This document shows, piece after piece, positions 9,954 to 18,667 of a DNA stretch of 61,408 nucleotides. Origin of the DNA: an uncultured Pelagibacteraceae bacterium (GTDB taxonomy: Bacteria; Pseudomonadota; Alphaproteobacteria; Pelagibacterales; Pelagibacteraceae); assembly GCA_902604545.1 (NCBI GenBank), contig CACKZG010000002.1, positions 1 to 61,408 on the forward strand, read 5' to 3'. How positions within the stretch are numbered: the first letter of the stretch is position 1; each line of letters starts with the position of its first letter. Both the position numbers and the translations under genes were made by a program. The notes under the pieces were generated by a model that did no database searches, was not told the origin of the DNA, and worked only from the letters and a program-made list of their open reading frames with translations.

Positions 9954-10895
9954 CTATTCACAAAATATTTTTAAACATGCCATTCTTACAGCAACACCTA
10001 ATTCAACTTGTTCTTTAATTACACTCTTGTTTATGTCATCAGCTAATCTTGTATCAATTTCAATTCCTCTATTCATTGGACCAGGATGCATAATTAAAGC
10101 ATCTGATTTTGCATGATCAAGTTTATCTGGTGTTAATCCATAATATTCGTAGTACTCTCTGTTCGATGAAAGATATGAACTGGTCATCCTTTCATTTTGT
10201 AATCTGAGCATCATCACAATATCACAATCTTTGAGTCCCTTTTTCATATCAGTAAAAGTATTTACACCAAATTTTTCAATTTCCTTTGGCATCAGGTTAG
10301 ATGGAGCAACTATATTAACCTCAGCTCCTAACATTGTAAGAAGATAAATATTTGATCTAGCTACTCTTGAATGAAGTATATCTCCACATATTGCTATTTT
10401 TAATCCTTGAATTTTTTTTTTTCGATTTCTAATTGTTAATGCATCTAATAATGCTTGGGTAGGGTGTTCGCGTCTTCCATCACCAGCATTTAATACGACA
10501 CAATTAACTTTTTGAGATAATAGATTACATGCACCAGAGTCTTGATGTCTGATCACAATTATATCAGGATGCATTGCATTTAAGGTCATTGCCGTATCAA
10601 TCAAAGTTTCACCTTTCTTAATTGCAGAGTTACCCATATTCATTGACATAACATCCGCACCAAGTCTTTTTCCAGCAAGTTCAAATGAGCTTTGAGTTCT
10701 AGTTGATGGCTCAAAGAATAAATTTATTTGTGTTTTACCTCTTAACACATCAATTTTTTTATTTTTACTCTGATTTAATTTTATGAAAGCTTCTGACTCA
10801 TCCAGGATATAACTAATATCATTAACTGATAAATCTTGGATACCTAACAGATGTTTTTGTGAGATTTTAATAGCTTTATTGGTTTTAATTGCCAT
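9954..10895 (-). CDS. pyrB: Aspartate carbamoyltransferase catalytic subunit
   Basis: Condenses carbamoyl phosphate with aspartate in pyrimidine synthesis. The phosphate-binding motif [19 protein letters not shown] and [11 protein letters not shown] are all present. The frame is open from a TTG at 10934, but the ATG at 10895 gives [10 protein letters not shown] before the conserved HLLGIQDLS, the normal family start, for 313 aa. No strong ribosome-binding site is visible for either. Immediately followed by the dihydroorotase-like gene, suggesting a shared complex. Confidence 0.95.
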   Translation of the reverse strand: MAIKTNKAIKISQKHLLGIQDLSVNDISYILDESEAFIKLNQSKNKKIDVLRGKTQINLFFEPSTRTQSSFELAGKRLGADVMSMNMGNSAIKKGETLIDTAMTLNAMHPDIIVIRHQDSGACNLLSQKVNCVVLNAGDGRREHPTQALLDALTIRNRKKKIQGLKIAICGDILHSRVARSNIYLLTMLGAEVNIVAPSNLMPKEIEKFGVNTFTDMKKGLKDCDIVMMLRLQNERMTSSYLSSNREYYEYYGLTPDKLDHAKSDALIMHPGPMNRGIEIDTRLADDINKSVIKEQVELGVAVRMACLKIFCE

Positions 10896-10937
10896 TAAAA
10901 TTAACTCTATAGCTATAAAGCCCTTAAATGGCAAGGA

Positions 10938-11393
10938 TTAATTATTTAAATAATCTATAGCTCCTTGAAGAATAAATGCAGCTGCATTTTGATCTATGTT
11001 TTTTTCACGCTTAGAAACATTAACATCAAGCTGGCTAGATAGATTAAATGCACCAACAGTTGAAAGTCTTTCATCCCATAAGCAAACTTCTACATCAATA
11101 TTTTGGTCTATATTTTTAGATACATCACTTACTGATTGAGCAGAAGGACCTAATGAACCATCCATGTTAATTGGATATCCAATGATAATTCCTTTAATAT
11201 TGTTTTCCTCTATTATTTTTTTTAATTCGTTGATTAGATCATCATTATTGGTTTTATTGATCGTTTTAAAAGGTGTGGCTATTGACTGTTTTTCATCACA
11301 AATTGATACACCGATTCTTTTTGAACCAAGATCTAAACCAATCAATCTAGAGGTTTCAGACTGTTTTTTTTTGAATTCTTCAATAGTGATCAT
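10938..11393 (-). CDS. ruvX: RuvX/YqgF pre-16S rRNA nuclease or Holliday-junction resolvase-like protein
   Basis: A 151-aa RNase H-like protein. LIGLDLGSKRIGVSICD carries the first catalytic Asp, IIGYPINMDGS is the middle strand, and DERLST plus the C-terminal KREKNIDQNAAAFIL supply the remaining acidic residues. E. coli YqgF matures 16S rRNA 5' ends; Holliday-junction cleavage has been proposed for homologs. It opens the ruvX-pyrB-pyrC-plsY-topA run and diverges from gatC, with 50 bp for both promoters. Confidence 0.92.
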   Translation of the reverse strand: MITIEEFKKKQSETSRLIGLDLGSKRIGVSICDEKQSIATPFKTINKTNNDDLINELKKIIEENNIKGIIIGYPINMDGSLGPSAQSVSDVSKNIDQNIDVEVCLWDERLSTVGAFNLSSQLDVNVSKREKNIDQNAAAFILQGAIDYLNN

Positions 11394-11443
11394 ATTGTAT
11401 ATTTTAAACTTAAGTGATAGTTTGCGACATATTTAAATACCAT

Positions 11444-11731
11444 ATGAGCATCAATCTTAAAACAATAAAGCACATATCTAAACTATCAAGAATTTCTGTA
11501 GATGAGAAAAAAGCAGAGAAACTTGCAGAAGATTTAAATTCAATTTTCGATTTTATTGAAAAACTTAACGAATTAAAAACTGAGAATGTTGAACCATTAA
11601 CTTCTGTTGCTGAAACAACTCTAAAACTAAGGTCAGATGAAGTAAAAAGTAAAAACTTAAGAGATCAAGTAATAAAAAATTCTCCTAAGGAAAATGAAGA
11701 TTATTTTGTAGTACCAAAGGTAATTGAATAA
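11444..11731 (+). CDS. gatC: Asp/Glu-tRNA amidotransferase subunit C
   Basis: Small subunit that stabilises the GatCAB complex, which converts Glu-tRNA(Gln), and in many bacteria Asp-tRNA(Asn), to the amidated form. The frame extends up to a GTG at 11414, but the ATG at 11444 gives the standard GatC start MSINLKTIKHISKLSRI, for 95 aa. LRSDEV and the C-terminal FVVPKVIE are typical. The stop overlaps the gatA start (TAATG), consistent with coupled translation. Confidence 0.94.
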   Translation: MSINLKTIKHISKLSRISVDEKKAEKLAEDLNSIFDFIEKLNELKTENVEPLTSVAETTLKLRSDEVKSKNLRDQVIKNSPKENEDYFVVPKVIE

Positions 11732-13188
11732 TGTCAGATATAACTAAACAATCATTATCTGAGTTAGTAGAAAATATAAAAGGTAAAAAACTTTCCTCAA
11801 GTGAAGTTACTAAAGCATTTGTTGAAAGATCAAAAAAATCAAAAGAATTAAATTCATATATAACTGAAGATTATGCAAATGCTTTAAATAAAGCAAAAAA
11901 ATTTGATGAAAAACCTAATCTTGATCTGAAATTACCCGGCATTCCAATGGCTGTAAAAGATTTATTTTGTACAAGAGATTTAAGAACTACGGCAGGTAGT
12001 AAGATTTTAAATAACTTTGTTCCAACATACGAGTCAACAGTCACACAAAACATTTGGAATGAAGGAGCTATCCTAATGGGTAAATTAAATTGTGATGAAT
12101 TTGCAATGGGTTCATCTAATGAAACTAGTTTTTTTGGTAATGTACAAAACCCAATTGATAAGAATTTAGTTCCAGGAGGATCCTCTGGTGGATCGTCTTC
12201 TGCTGTAGCAGCTCAATTAACACCAATAACTATTGGAACAGATACAGGTGGATCTATAAGACAGCCTGCTTCATTTACTGGAACTGTCGGATTAAAACCT
12301 ACTTATGGTAGTTGCTCTAGATACGGTATTGTAGCATTTGCATCATCCCTAGATCAAGCTGGTCCAATGGCACAAAATGTAAAAGATTGCGCATTGTTAC
12401 AGGAAGTTATTAGCACTTATGATGAAAAAGATTCTACTTCAATAGATTTTAAAAGAAACGAGTATAGCAAAGAATTAACAAAAGATATTAAAGGTAAAAA
12501 AATAGGAATTCCCAAAGAATATAGAGTAGATGGCATGCCTAAAGAAATAGAAGACCTATGGAAAAAAGGTATTGAATACGCAAAAGATTGTGGTGCTGAG
12601 ATAATCGATATATCTCTACCACATACTAATTATGCACTACCAACTTATTACATAGTAGCACCAGCAGAGGCCTCATCTAATTTGGCTAGATACGACGGTG
12701 TTAAATATGGTTTTAGAGCTGAAGGAGAAACTCTTATTGATATGTATGAAAAAACTAGATCTGAAGGATTTGGTGCTGAGGTTCAAAGAAGAATAATGAT
12801 TGGAACTTATGTTTTATCTTCAGGATATTATGATGCTTATTATCTTAAAGCACAAAAGGTAAGAAAACTTATTAAAAATGATTTTGATGATGCTTATAAA
12901 AAAGTTGATGCAATTCTAACCCCATCTACTCCAAGTTCTGCGTTTAAAATTGGTGAAAAAACAAATGATCCGGTTTCAATGTATTTAAATGATATTTTTA
13001 CTGTTCCTGTAAATTTAGCAGGTTTACCTGGAATTTCTATACCCGCAGGCCATGATGCTAAAGGATATCCATTAGGATTACAGATAATTGGTAAAGCTTT
13101 TGATGAACAAAATATTTTAAACATTGCATATGCTATGGAAGAAAAAATTAATTTTAAAAACAATATTAATGATTGGTGGATTAAGTGA
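11731..13188 (+). CDS. gatA: Asp/Glu-tRNA amidotransferase subunit A
   Basis: The glutaminase/amidase subunit, 485 aa. It has the amidase signature with catalytic Lys in PMAVKDLFC, the [13 protein letters not shown] loop and [13 protein letters not shown] carrying the cis-Ser/Ser pair. Ammonia released here is channelled to GatB. It overlaps gatC by 1 nt and gatB by 4 nt (GTGA), giving a tight gatCAB operon. Confidence 0.97.
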   Translation: MSDITKQSLSELVENIKGKKLSSSEVTKAFVERSKKSKELNSYITEDYANALNKAKKFDEKPNLDLKLPGIPMAVKDLFCTRDLRTTAGSKILNNFVPTYESTVTQNIWNEGAILMGKLNCDEFAMGSSNETSFFGNVQNPIDKNLVPGGSSGGSSSAVAAQLTPITIGTDTGGSIRQPASFTGTVGLKPTYGSCSRYGIVAFASSLDQAGPMAQNVKDCALLQEVISTYDEKDSTSIDFKRNEYSKELTKDIKGKKIGIPKEYRVDGMPKEIEDLWKKGIEYAKDCGAEIIDISLPHTNYALPTYYIVAPAEASSNLARYDGVKYGFRAEGETLIDMYEKTRSEGFGAEVQRRIMIGTYVLSSGYYDAYYLKAQKVRKLIKNDFDDAYKKVDAILTPSTPSSAFKIGEKTNDPVSMYLNDIFTVPVNLAGLPGISIPAGHDAKGYPLGLQIIGKAFDEQNILNIAYAMEEKINFKNNINDWWIK

Positions 13189-14648
13189 GTAAGAACAAAT
13201 CTGAATATCTAATTAATAGACATGATAATCAATATGAAGTTGTCATTGGTTTAGAAGTTCATGCACAAGTTACATCTGAGTCAAAATTATTTTCAACATC
13301 GGCAACCAAATTTGGAGCTGAGCCAAATACTCAAGTAAGTTTAGTTGATGCAGCATTTCCAGGAATGTTGCCGGTAATAAACGAGTATTGCGTAAAACAA
13401 GCTATCAAAACAGGAATTGGTTTAAAAGCTAAAATCAATAAGAGATCTGTCTTTGATAGAAAAAATTATTTTTATGCAGACTTACCTCAGGGATATCAAA
13501 TCTCACAATTCAAAGATCCAATTGTAGGTGAGGGTAAAGTAATACTTGATATGCCAAATGGTCAAAAAGAGGTAGGTATAGAAAGATTACACTTGGAGCA
13601 AGATGCCGGTAAAAGTATTCATGATTTAGATCCTAAAAATACTTTTGTAGATTTAAATAGATCAGGTGTGGCTTTAATGGAAATTGTAAGTAAACCCGAC
13701 CTAAGGTCCCCAGATGAAGTAAATGCATATATTAAAAAATTAAGATCTATAATGAGATATTTAGGCACCTGTGATGGAAACATGCAGGAAGGATCTTTGA
13801 GAGCCGATGTAAATGTATCTGTTAGAAAAAAAGGTTCAAAAGAGTTTGGAACCCGATGTGAGATCAAAAATGTTAACTCAATAAAGTTCATGCAGATGGC
13901 AATTGAATACGAAGCTAATAGACAAGTTGATTTAATTGAGGATGGTCAAACGATTGATCAAGAAACAAGACTTTTTGATACTAAAAAGAATGAAACTAGA
14001 TCAATGAGATCAAAAGAAGATGCTCATGATTATAGATATTTTCCAGATCCAGACTTATTGCCATTAGAAGTTTCAGATGATTTTATTGAAAACTTAAAAT
14101 CAGAAATTCCAGAGCTACCAGATGAAAAGAAAAAAAGATTTATAGAAAAATTCAAGTTATCTCCTTATGAAGCAAACATTTTAGTTTCTGATATTGAAAC
14201 ATCAAATTACTTTGAAAATGTAATTAAGAAGTCTGATGTAAAACTTGCAACAAATTGGATAATTGGTGAATTATTTGCAGCGTTAAATGAAAAAAATTTA
14301 GAAATATCTGAAAGCCCTATAAGCGCAGGCAACTTATCAAAATTAATTAATTTAATTAAAGACGGAACAATTTCTGGAAAAATTGCAAAAACAGTTTTCG
14401 AACAAATGATGAAAGGCGACAAAGATCCTCAGAAAATCGTTGAAGAAAAAGGTTTAAAACAAGAGAGTGATCCAAAAGCACTTGAGGCACTGATAGATAA
14501 GGTTATTGATGATAACAGAGACAAAGCTACAGAATATAAATCAGGTAAAGTTAAATTATTTGGTTTCTTTGTAGGTCAAGTTATGAAAGTTTCTGGTGGA
14601 AAAGCAAATCCTCAATTAGTTAATGAGATTTTAAAGAAAAAACTTTAG
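13185..14648 (+). CDS. gatB: Asp/Glu-tRNA amidotransferase subunit B
   Basis: tRNA-binding kinase/transamidase subunit, 487 aa. It starts at GTG 13185, which overlaps the gatA TGA. The core begins with [12 protein letters not shown], followed by [28 protein letters not shown] and YRYFPDPDL. The C-terminal YqeY-like tail domain (about 400-487) contacts tRNA. The intact gatCAB set implies indirect Gln-tRNA (and possibly Asn-tRNA) synthesis in this organism. Confidence 0.97.
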   Translation: MSKNKSEYLINRHDNQYEVVIGLEVHAQVTSESKLFSTSATKFGAEPNTQVSLVDAAFPGMLPVINEYCVKQAIKTGIGLKAKINKRSVFDRKNYFYADLPQGYQISQFKDPIVGEGKVILDMPNGQKEVGIERLHLEQDAGKSIHDLDPKNTFVDLNRSGVALMEIVSKPDLRSPDEVNAYIKKLRSIMRYLGTCDGNMQEGSLRADVNVSVRKKGSKEFGTRCEIKNVNSIKFMQMAIEYEANRQVDLIEDGQTIDQETRLFDTKKNETRSMRSKEDAHDYRYFPDPDLLPLEVSDDFIENLKSEIPELPDEKKKRFIEKFKLSPYEANILVSDIETSNYFENVIKKSDVKLATNWIIGELFAALNEKNLEISESPISAGNLSKLINLIKDGTISGKIAKTVFEQMMKGDKDPQKIVEEKGLKQESDPKALEALIDKVIDDNRDKATEYKSGKVKLFGFFVGQVMKVSGGKANPQLVNEILKKKL

Positions 14649-14653
14649 AATTT

Positions 14654-15304
14654 ATGGGTTCAGACCTAAATATAACTAAAGAACTCCAAGAGTATATTTT
14701 AAGTCATGGATTTAATTTACACCCAGTCCAAAAAGAAATAATTGATTATAACGCATCTCTTGGTGATATCAAAAGAATGCAAATCTCAATTTCACAAAGT
14801 CAATTTCTGCATTTAATTATAAAAATTTCAAATATCAAAAAAGTTTTAGAGATAGGTACATTTACAGGATTAAGTACATTATCTATGGCTTTGGCATTAT
14901 CAGATGATGGCAAAATAATTGCTTTAGATAAAAATGAAGAAACTAATAAAATTGCAATAGATTTTTTTAAAAAAGCTAATCAACACCATAAAATAAAAAC
15001 ATTAATTAAACCTGCTTTAGAAAGTTTAGATGAAATTAAAAATGAAAAGTTTGATTTAGTTTTTATTGATGCTGATAAAATGAATTATATTGAATACTAT
15101 GAACGTTCTTTACAATTATTGAAAAAAAATGGTCTAATAATCATTGATAATGTTTTATGGTATGGAGAAGTTGTGAATGAAAACAATAATGATAAATTTA
15201 CTAAAAATATTAAAGAGTTTAATAGTCATATCTCAAAGGATACAAGAGTTGAAAAGTTAATAATTCCTCTTGGTGACGGAATGACTGTTTGTAGAAAATT
15301 ATAA
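14654..15304 (+). CDS. Class I SAM-dependent O-methyltransferase (caffeoyl-CoA OMT-like)
   Basis: A 216-aa methyltransferase of the catechol/caffeoyl-CoA O-methyltransferase family. The SAM site is KVLEIGTFTGLSTLSMA (about residues 70-86). ALDKN binds the ribose and FIDADKMNY carries the metal-binding aspartate; DNVLWYGEV follows. The methyl acceptor cannot be told from sequence. It starts 5 bp after gatB and its stop overlaps the trhO start (TAATG), so it belongs to the gat transcript. Confidence 0.85.
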   Translation: MGSDLNITKELQEYILSHGFNLHPVQKEIIDYNASLGDIKRMQISISQSQFLHLIIKISNIKKVLEIGTFTGLSTLSMALALSDDGKIIALDKNEETNKIAIDFFKKANQHHKIKTLIKPALESLDEIKNEKFDLVFIDADKMNYIEYYERSLQLLKKNGLIIIDNVLWYGEVVNENNNDKFTKNIKEFNSHISKDTRVEKLIIPLGDGMTVCRKL

Positions 15305-16209
15305 TGTTTGAAGTAGTTGGTTTTTATAAATTTGTTAAAATTTCTTATCTAAAGAAAAATCAAAAAATTTTATTAGAAACTTTAAAAAAGAAAAACATTA
15401 GAGGTACGATAATTATCTCTAAAGAAGGGGTAAATGGAACTATCTCTGGTAAAGCTGCAGACATTAAATTCACAATTAACAATTTAAAAAGAGCTTTTAA
15501 ATTTAAAGAATTTAACAGCAGCAATAAGTCTAAAAGCTTATTCCAACCATTTCATAAACCTAAAGTGAAAATCAAAAACGAGGTTGTTCCTATGAATTTA
15601 ATTTTAAACAAAAGAATAAAGAAAAAGGATAGCCATGTAGATCCAATCAAATGGAATAAGCTGATTAAAGAAAAGGATACTGTTCTTATAGATGCGAGAA
15701 AACCATTTGAGTACGATGTTGGAACATTTAAGGGAGCAATCAATCCTGATGTTGATAACTTTAGAGATTTTCCAAAATATCTGAAAAAATTAAAAAAAAA
15801 TCAACCTATAGCTATGTTTTGTACTGGTGGAATTCGTTGTGAAAAGGCATCTGTATATTTGGAGAATAAAGGGTTTAATAACATTTATCAGTTAAATGGT
15901 GGAATTTTAAATTATCTTAAAAAAACAAATAAGAAAAAAAGTTTATGGAGAGGTGAATGCTTTGTTTTTGATAACAGGATAAGTTTAAAACATGGTCTAA
16001 AAGTTGGTTCTTACTCAATGTGTAGCGGTTGTAGGAAGCCTGTGTCTCGTAAGGATAAAAAATCAAAAAAATATGAAGAGGGTGTTTCATGTCCAAATTG
16101 TCACGATAATCTAACAGATCATCAAAAATCAAGATTTAGGATGAGACAAAAACAAATTAATCTTGCTAAAAAAGCAGGAAAAAGACATATCTTCCAAAAA
16201 GAGTATTAA
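15304..16209 (+). CDS. trhO: tRNA uridine(34) hydroxylase TrhO (rhodanese domain)
   Basis: A 301-aa member of the YceA/TrhO family, which makes 5-hydroxyuridine at wobble U34 of some tRNAs in an O2-dependent reaction. The N-terminal acylphosphatase-like domain contains ISKEGVNGTISG. The rhodanese domain (about 110-210) has its cysteine in MFCTGGIRCEKAS. The C-terminus has two Cys pairs (CSGC and CPNC) typical of the family and a basic tail. It overlaps the preceding methyltransferase by 1 nt. Confidence 0.93.
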   Translation: MFEVVGFYKFVKISYLKKNQKILLETLKKKNIRGTIIISKEGVNGTISGKAADIKFTINNLKRAFKFKEFNSSNKSKSLFQPFHKPKVKIKNEVVPMNLILNKRIKKKDSHVDPIKWNKLIKEKDTVLIDARKPFEYDVGTFKGAINPDVDNFRDFPKYLKKLKKNQPIAMFCTGGIRCEKASVYLENKGFNNIYQLNGGILNYLKKTNKKKSLWRGECFVFDNRISLKHGLKVGSYSMCSGCRKPVSRKDKKSKKYEEGVSCPNCHDNLTDHQKSRFRMRQKQINLAKKAGKRHIFQKEY

Positions 16210-16223
16210 CAAATCTTAAATTA

Positions 16224-17561
16224 ATGAATTTATTAAAAGATGAAGTTTCGTTGTTAGTAAGAAAACTTGCTGTACCAGCAAGTGTAGGAACCTTATTCCA
16301 AACACTTTATACAATCGTAGATACTTTTTATGCAGGAAAAATATCACCAGAGGCCTTATCAGCTTTGAGCAAGTCTTTTCCGATATATTTTTTGATTATT
16401 GCGACATCCATTGGAGTTACCGTAGCGGGAACATCATTGATTGGCAGCAGTATTGGAGAAAAAAACGAAAAAAATGTTTTAAGTTATTTTGGAAATGTAA
16501 TCATTTATTCGATTATAATCTCGGTAATTGTATCTATTTTAGGATTTTCTTTTGGTGAAAAGATATTCTTATTAATGAATTCCTCTCAAGAAGTAACAAT
16601 TCTTGGACTTAAATATATAAATGTAATTTTTTTAGGTACGATATTATTTATTTTAGTAGTAGCATTAAATTCATTCTTACACGCAGAAGGAGATACTAAA
16701 ACTTACAGAAATGTTCTAATATTTTCTTTTTTCTTAAACATTATTTTAAATCCAATTTTTATTTTTGGTTTTTTATTTATACCACCATTAGGAATAACTG
16801 GTATTGGGATAGCAACTTTAATTGCTCAATTTGTATCTTTGTTTGTTATTCTGATAAAAATATTAAATAATCAAAGAATTAAACAAATAACTTTAGACCA
16901 TTTCAAAGCTAAATTTTTTTTCTTAAAAAATATTTTTTTTCAATCAATGCCAATTACAATTGCCATATTAGGGTATTCTATTGCTGCAACAGTTGTTTTT
17001 ACATATGTTGGGTTATTTGGTGAATATGCTGTAGCAGGGTATGGATCTGCCACAAGAATTGAGCAAGTAGTTTTGTTACCAATATTAGGAATTAATACAG
17101 CAATAATTTCTATAATAGCGCAAAATATTGGTGCGAAATATTACGATAGAGTGGAGCAATCCTATTTTACCTCAATAAAATATGGTCTATTTATAATGTT
17201 AATCGCTGGTGTAGTTATTTTTATAAGTGCAGACATTGTTCCTAAATTCTTTTCTTCAAACCCAGATGTAATTATGCATGGCTCGATGTACCTTAAGATT
17301 TCTGCATTTATTTTACCTGCTTATCCAATATTTTTCTTATCAAATGGATTTTTTATGGCTTTAAAAAAATCTGAAAAAGCCATGGTTAATAATATTGCCA
17401 GAAATGTTATAGTACCGGTTTTATCCTTTTACATTGCAAAGTATTTAAATGCAGATTTTAAAACTTTCTTTTATATTTGGGCTATCTTTCAATGGTTGAT
17501 ATCATTGATGTTACTATTTTATGTTAAATATTATATTAAACATAAATTAGCTAATATTTGA
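16224..17561 (+). CDS. MATE family efflux transporter
   Basis: A 445-aa inner-membrane exporter with about 12 hydrophobic helices in two similar halves. Family cues are the N-terminal PASVGTLFQTLYTIVDTFYAG and the mirrored PITIAILGYSIAATVVFTYVG start of the second half, plus INTAIISIIAQNIGA. Such proteins export cationic drugs or metabolites using Na+ or H+. The substrate is not predictable. It lies 14 bp after trhO. Confidence 0.92.
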   Translation: MNLLKDEVSLLVRKLAVPASVGTLFQTLYTIVDTFYAGKISPEALSALSKSFPIYFLIIATSIGVTVAGTSLIGSSIGEKNEKNVLSYFGNVIIYSIIISVIVSILGFSFGEKIFLLMNSSQEVTILGLKYINVIFLGTILFILVVALNSFLHAEGDTKTYRNVLIFSFFLNIILNPIFIFGFLFIPPLGITGIGIATLIAQFVSLFVILIKILNNQRIKQITLDHFKAKFFFLKNIFFQSMPITIAILGYSIAATVVFTYVGLFGEYAVAGYGSATRIEQVVLLPILGINTAIISIIAQNIGAKYYDRVEQSYFTSIKYGLFIMLIAGVVIFISADIVPKFFSSNPDVIMHGSMYLKISAFILPAYPIFFLSNGFFMALKKSEKAMVNNIARNVIVPVLSFYIAKYLNADFKTFFYIWAIFQWLISLMLLFYVKYYIKHKLANI

Positions 17562-17573
17562 TATTTTTTAAAT

Positions 17574-18101
17574 ATGTTTTTTACAAAAAGGAAAGCGATA
17601 ATTTTAATTATAATCTGTTCGATTTTTTTTATTCTCACATATAACGATGTTAGGTCTGAAGTGATTAAAGAAATTTCTGGAAATGCTCAAATTATTGATG
17701 GTGATACAATAAAAATTAATTCAAAAAAGATAAGATTGTATGGAATTGATGCACCTGAATCCAAGCAAATTTGTAAAAAACCATATTTAACAATAATTTT
17801 TTTTACTTTTATTAAAGATTATCCATGTGGAAAAATTTCAACTCAAAAATTACAAAAAAAAATAAATAACAAAGTAATAACTTGTAAAATTTTGGATATT
17901 GACAGATATAAAAGATTAATTGGAGAGTGCTATAAAAAAAATTTAAATCTGAATTCTTGGTTAGTTTCAAACGGTTATGCAGTAGCTTATAGAAAATACT
18001 CAAAAAAATATATATCAAACGAAATTAATGCTAAAAATGAAAAAAAAGGCCTTTGGCAAGGTAAATTTGAAATGCCATGGGACTTTAGAAGAAAAAAATA
18101 A
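17574..18101 (+). CDS. Thermonuclease-family (SNase-like) secreted or anchored nuclease
   Basis: A 175-aa protein with an N-terminal hydrophobic segment (about 9-24) that is a signal or anchor, followed by a staphylococcal-nuclease OB fold. Catalytic landmarks are IDGDTIKI, KIRLYGIDAPESKQ (Arg and Glu/Asp) and DRYKRLIGECY (second Arg). NGYAVAYRKYSK and GLWQGKFEMPWDFR complete the fold. It probably acts in the periplasm on nucleic acid, perhaps for phosphorus or nucleoside scavenging (inference). Its stop is 2 bp from the convergent soxG stop. Confidence 0.88.
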   Translation: MFFTKRKAIILIIICSIFFILTYNDVRSEVIKEISGNAQIIDGDTIKINSKKIRLYGIDAPESKQICKKPYLTIIFFTFIKDYPCGKISTQKLQKKINNKVITCKILDIDRYKRLIGECYKKNLNLNSWLVSNGYAVAYRKYSKKYISNEINAKNEKKGLWQGKFEMPWDFRRKK

Positions 18102-18103
18102 GT

Positions 18104-18667
18104 TTATAATCTTGAAGCACAGTCTTCAATCCATGAGAAAAGGTGTTCAGCAAAAGATCTTCTAACAAACAGATTTAAAATATTTTCATCTTTATGGTGC
18201 AGAATTACATCTACATGATTTAAAACTGTCTGAGTTGTTGACCCTTTTTTTTCTTTAAATTCATTAAAATTAAAGGGAGATCCTGCTGAAAAGATTTCAT
18301 AGACATTTTCACCTTTAAGTTCTAATTGAACAAATTGATCTGTTACATCTATAACAGCACCTAAATTTGTTTTTGAAATACTATTAAATAATATTTCATA
18401 TAGATCGGATTTGTTAGTGTCTTTACTTGCTAACTCATTTGAGATTATCATCCATTCGTCTGGACTAAGCCATATTGCTGTTAATTTATCACTCGTTGTT
18501 GAAGTGTTTGCTTCTGTAGGTAAGATCATATTAAGATTTTTACCAACATTTGTTAAAAATTCTCTTTTTTTACCTCTCAAATTAATTTTTATTACTGGAG
18601 AGATTTCCTTTACAGAAATACTTTCTTGCTTAATTTCATTTTTAATAACTGAATTATAGTTAAGCAT
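18104..18667 (-). CDS. soxG: Sarcosine oxidase gamma subunit
   Basis: A 187-aa GcvT-like small subunit of heterotetrameric sarcosine oxidase. Typical features are IWLSPDEWMI, AVIDVTDQFVQLELKG, the LLSAGSPFN-like EIFSAGSPFNF, and RRSFAEHLFSWIEDCA. It overlaps soxA by 8 nt and ends the soxBDAG operon. It is assigned by fold motifs and by position. Confidence 0.92.
   Translation of the reverse strand: MLNYNSVIKNEIKQESISVKEISPVIKINLRGKKREFLTNVGKNLNMILPTEANTSTTSDKLTAIWLSPDEWMIISNELASKDTNKSDLYEILFNSISKTNLGAVIDVTDQFVQLELKGENVYEIFSAGSPFNFNEFKEKKGSTTQTVLNHVDVILHHKDENILNLFVRRSFAEHLFSWIEDCASRL

Noticed and set aside
10896..10934. Upstream TTG start for pyrB
   Set aside because: The ATG at 10895 matches the family's N-terminus, and the extra 13 residues have no similarity to it.
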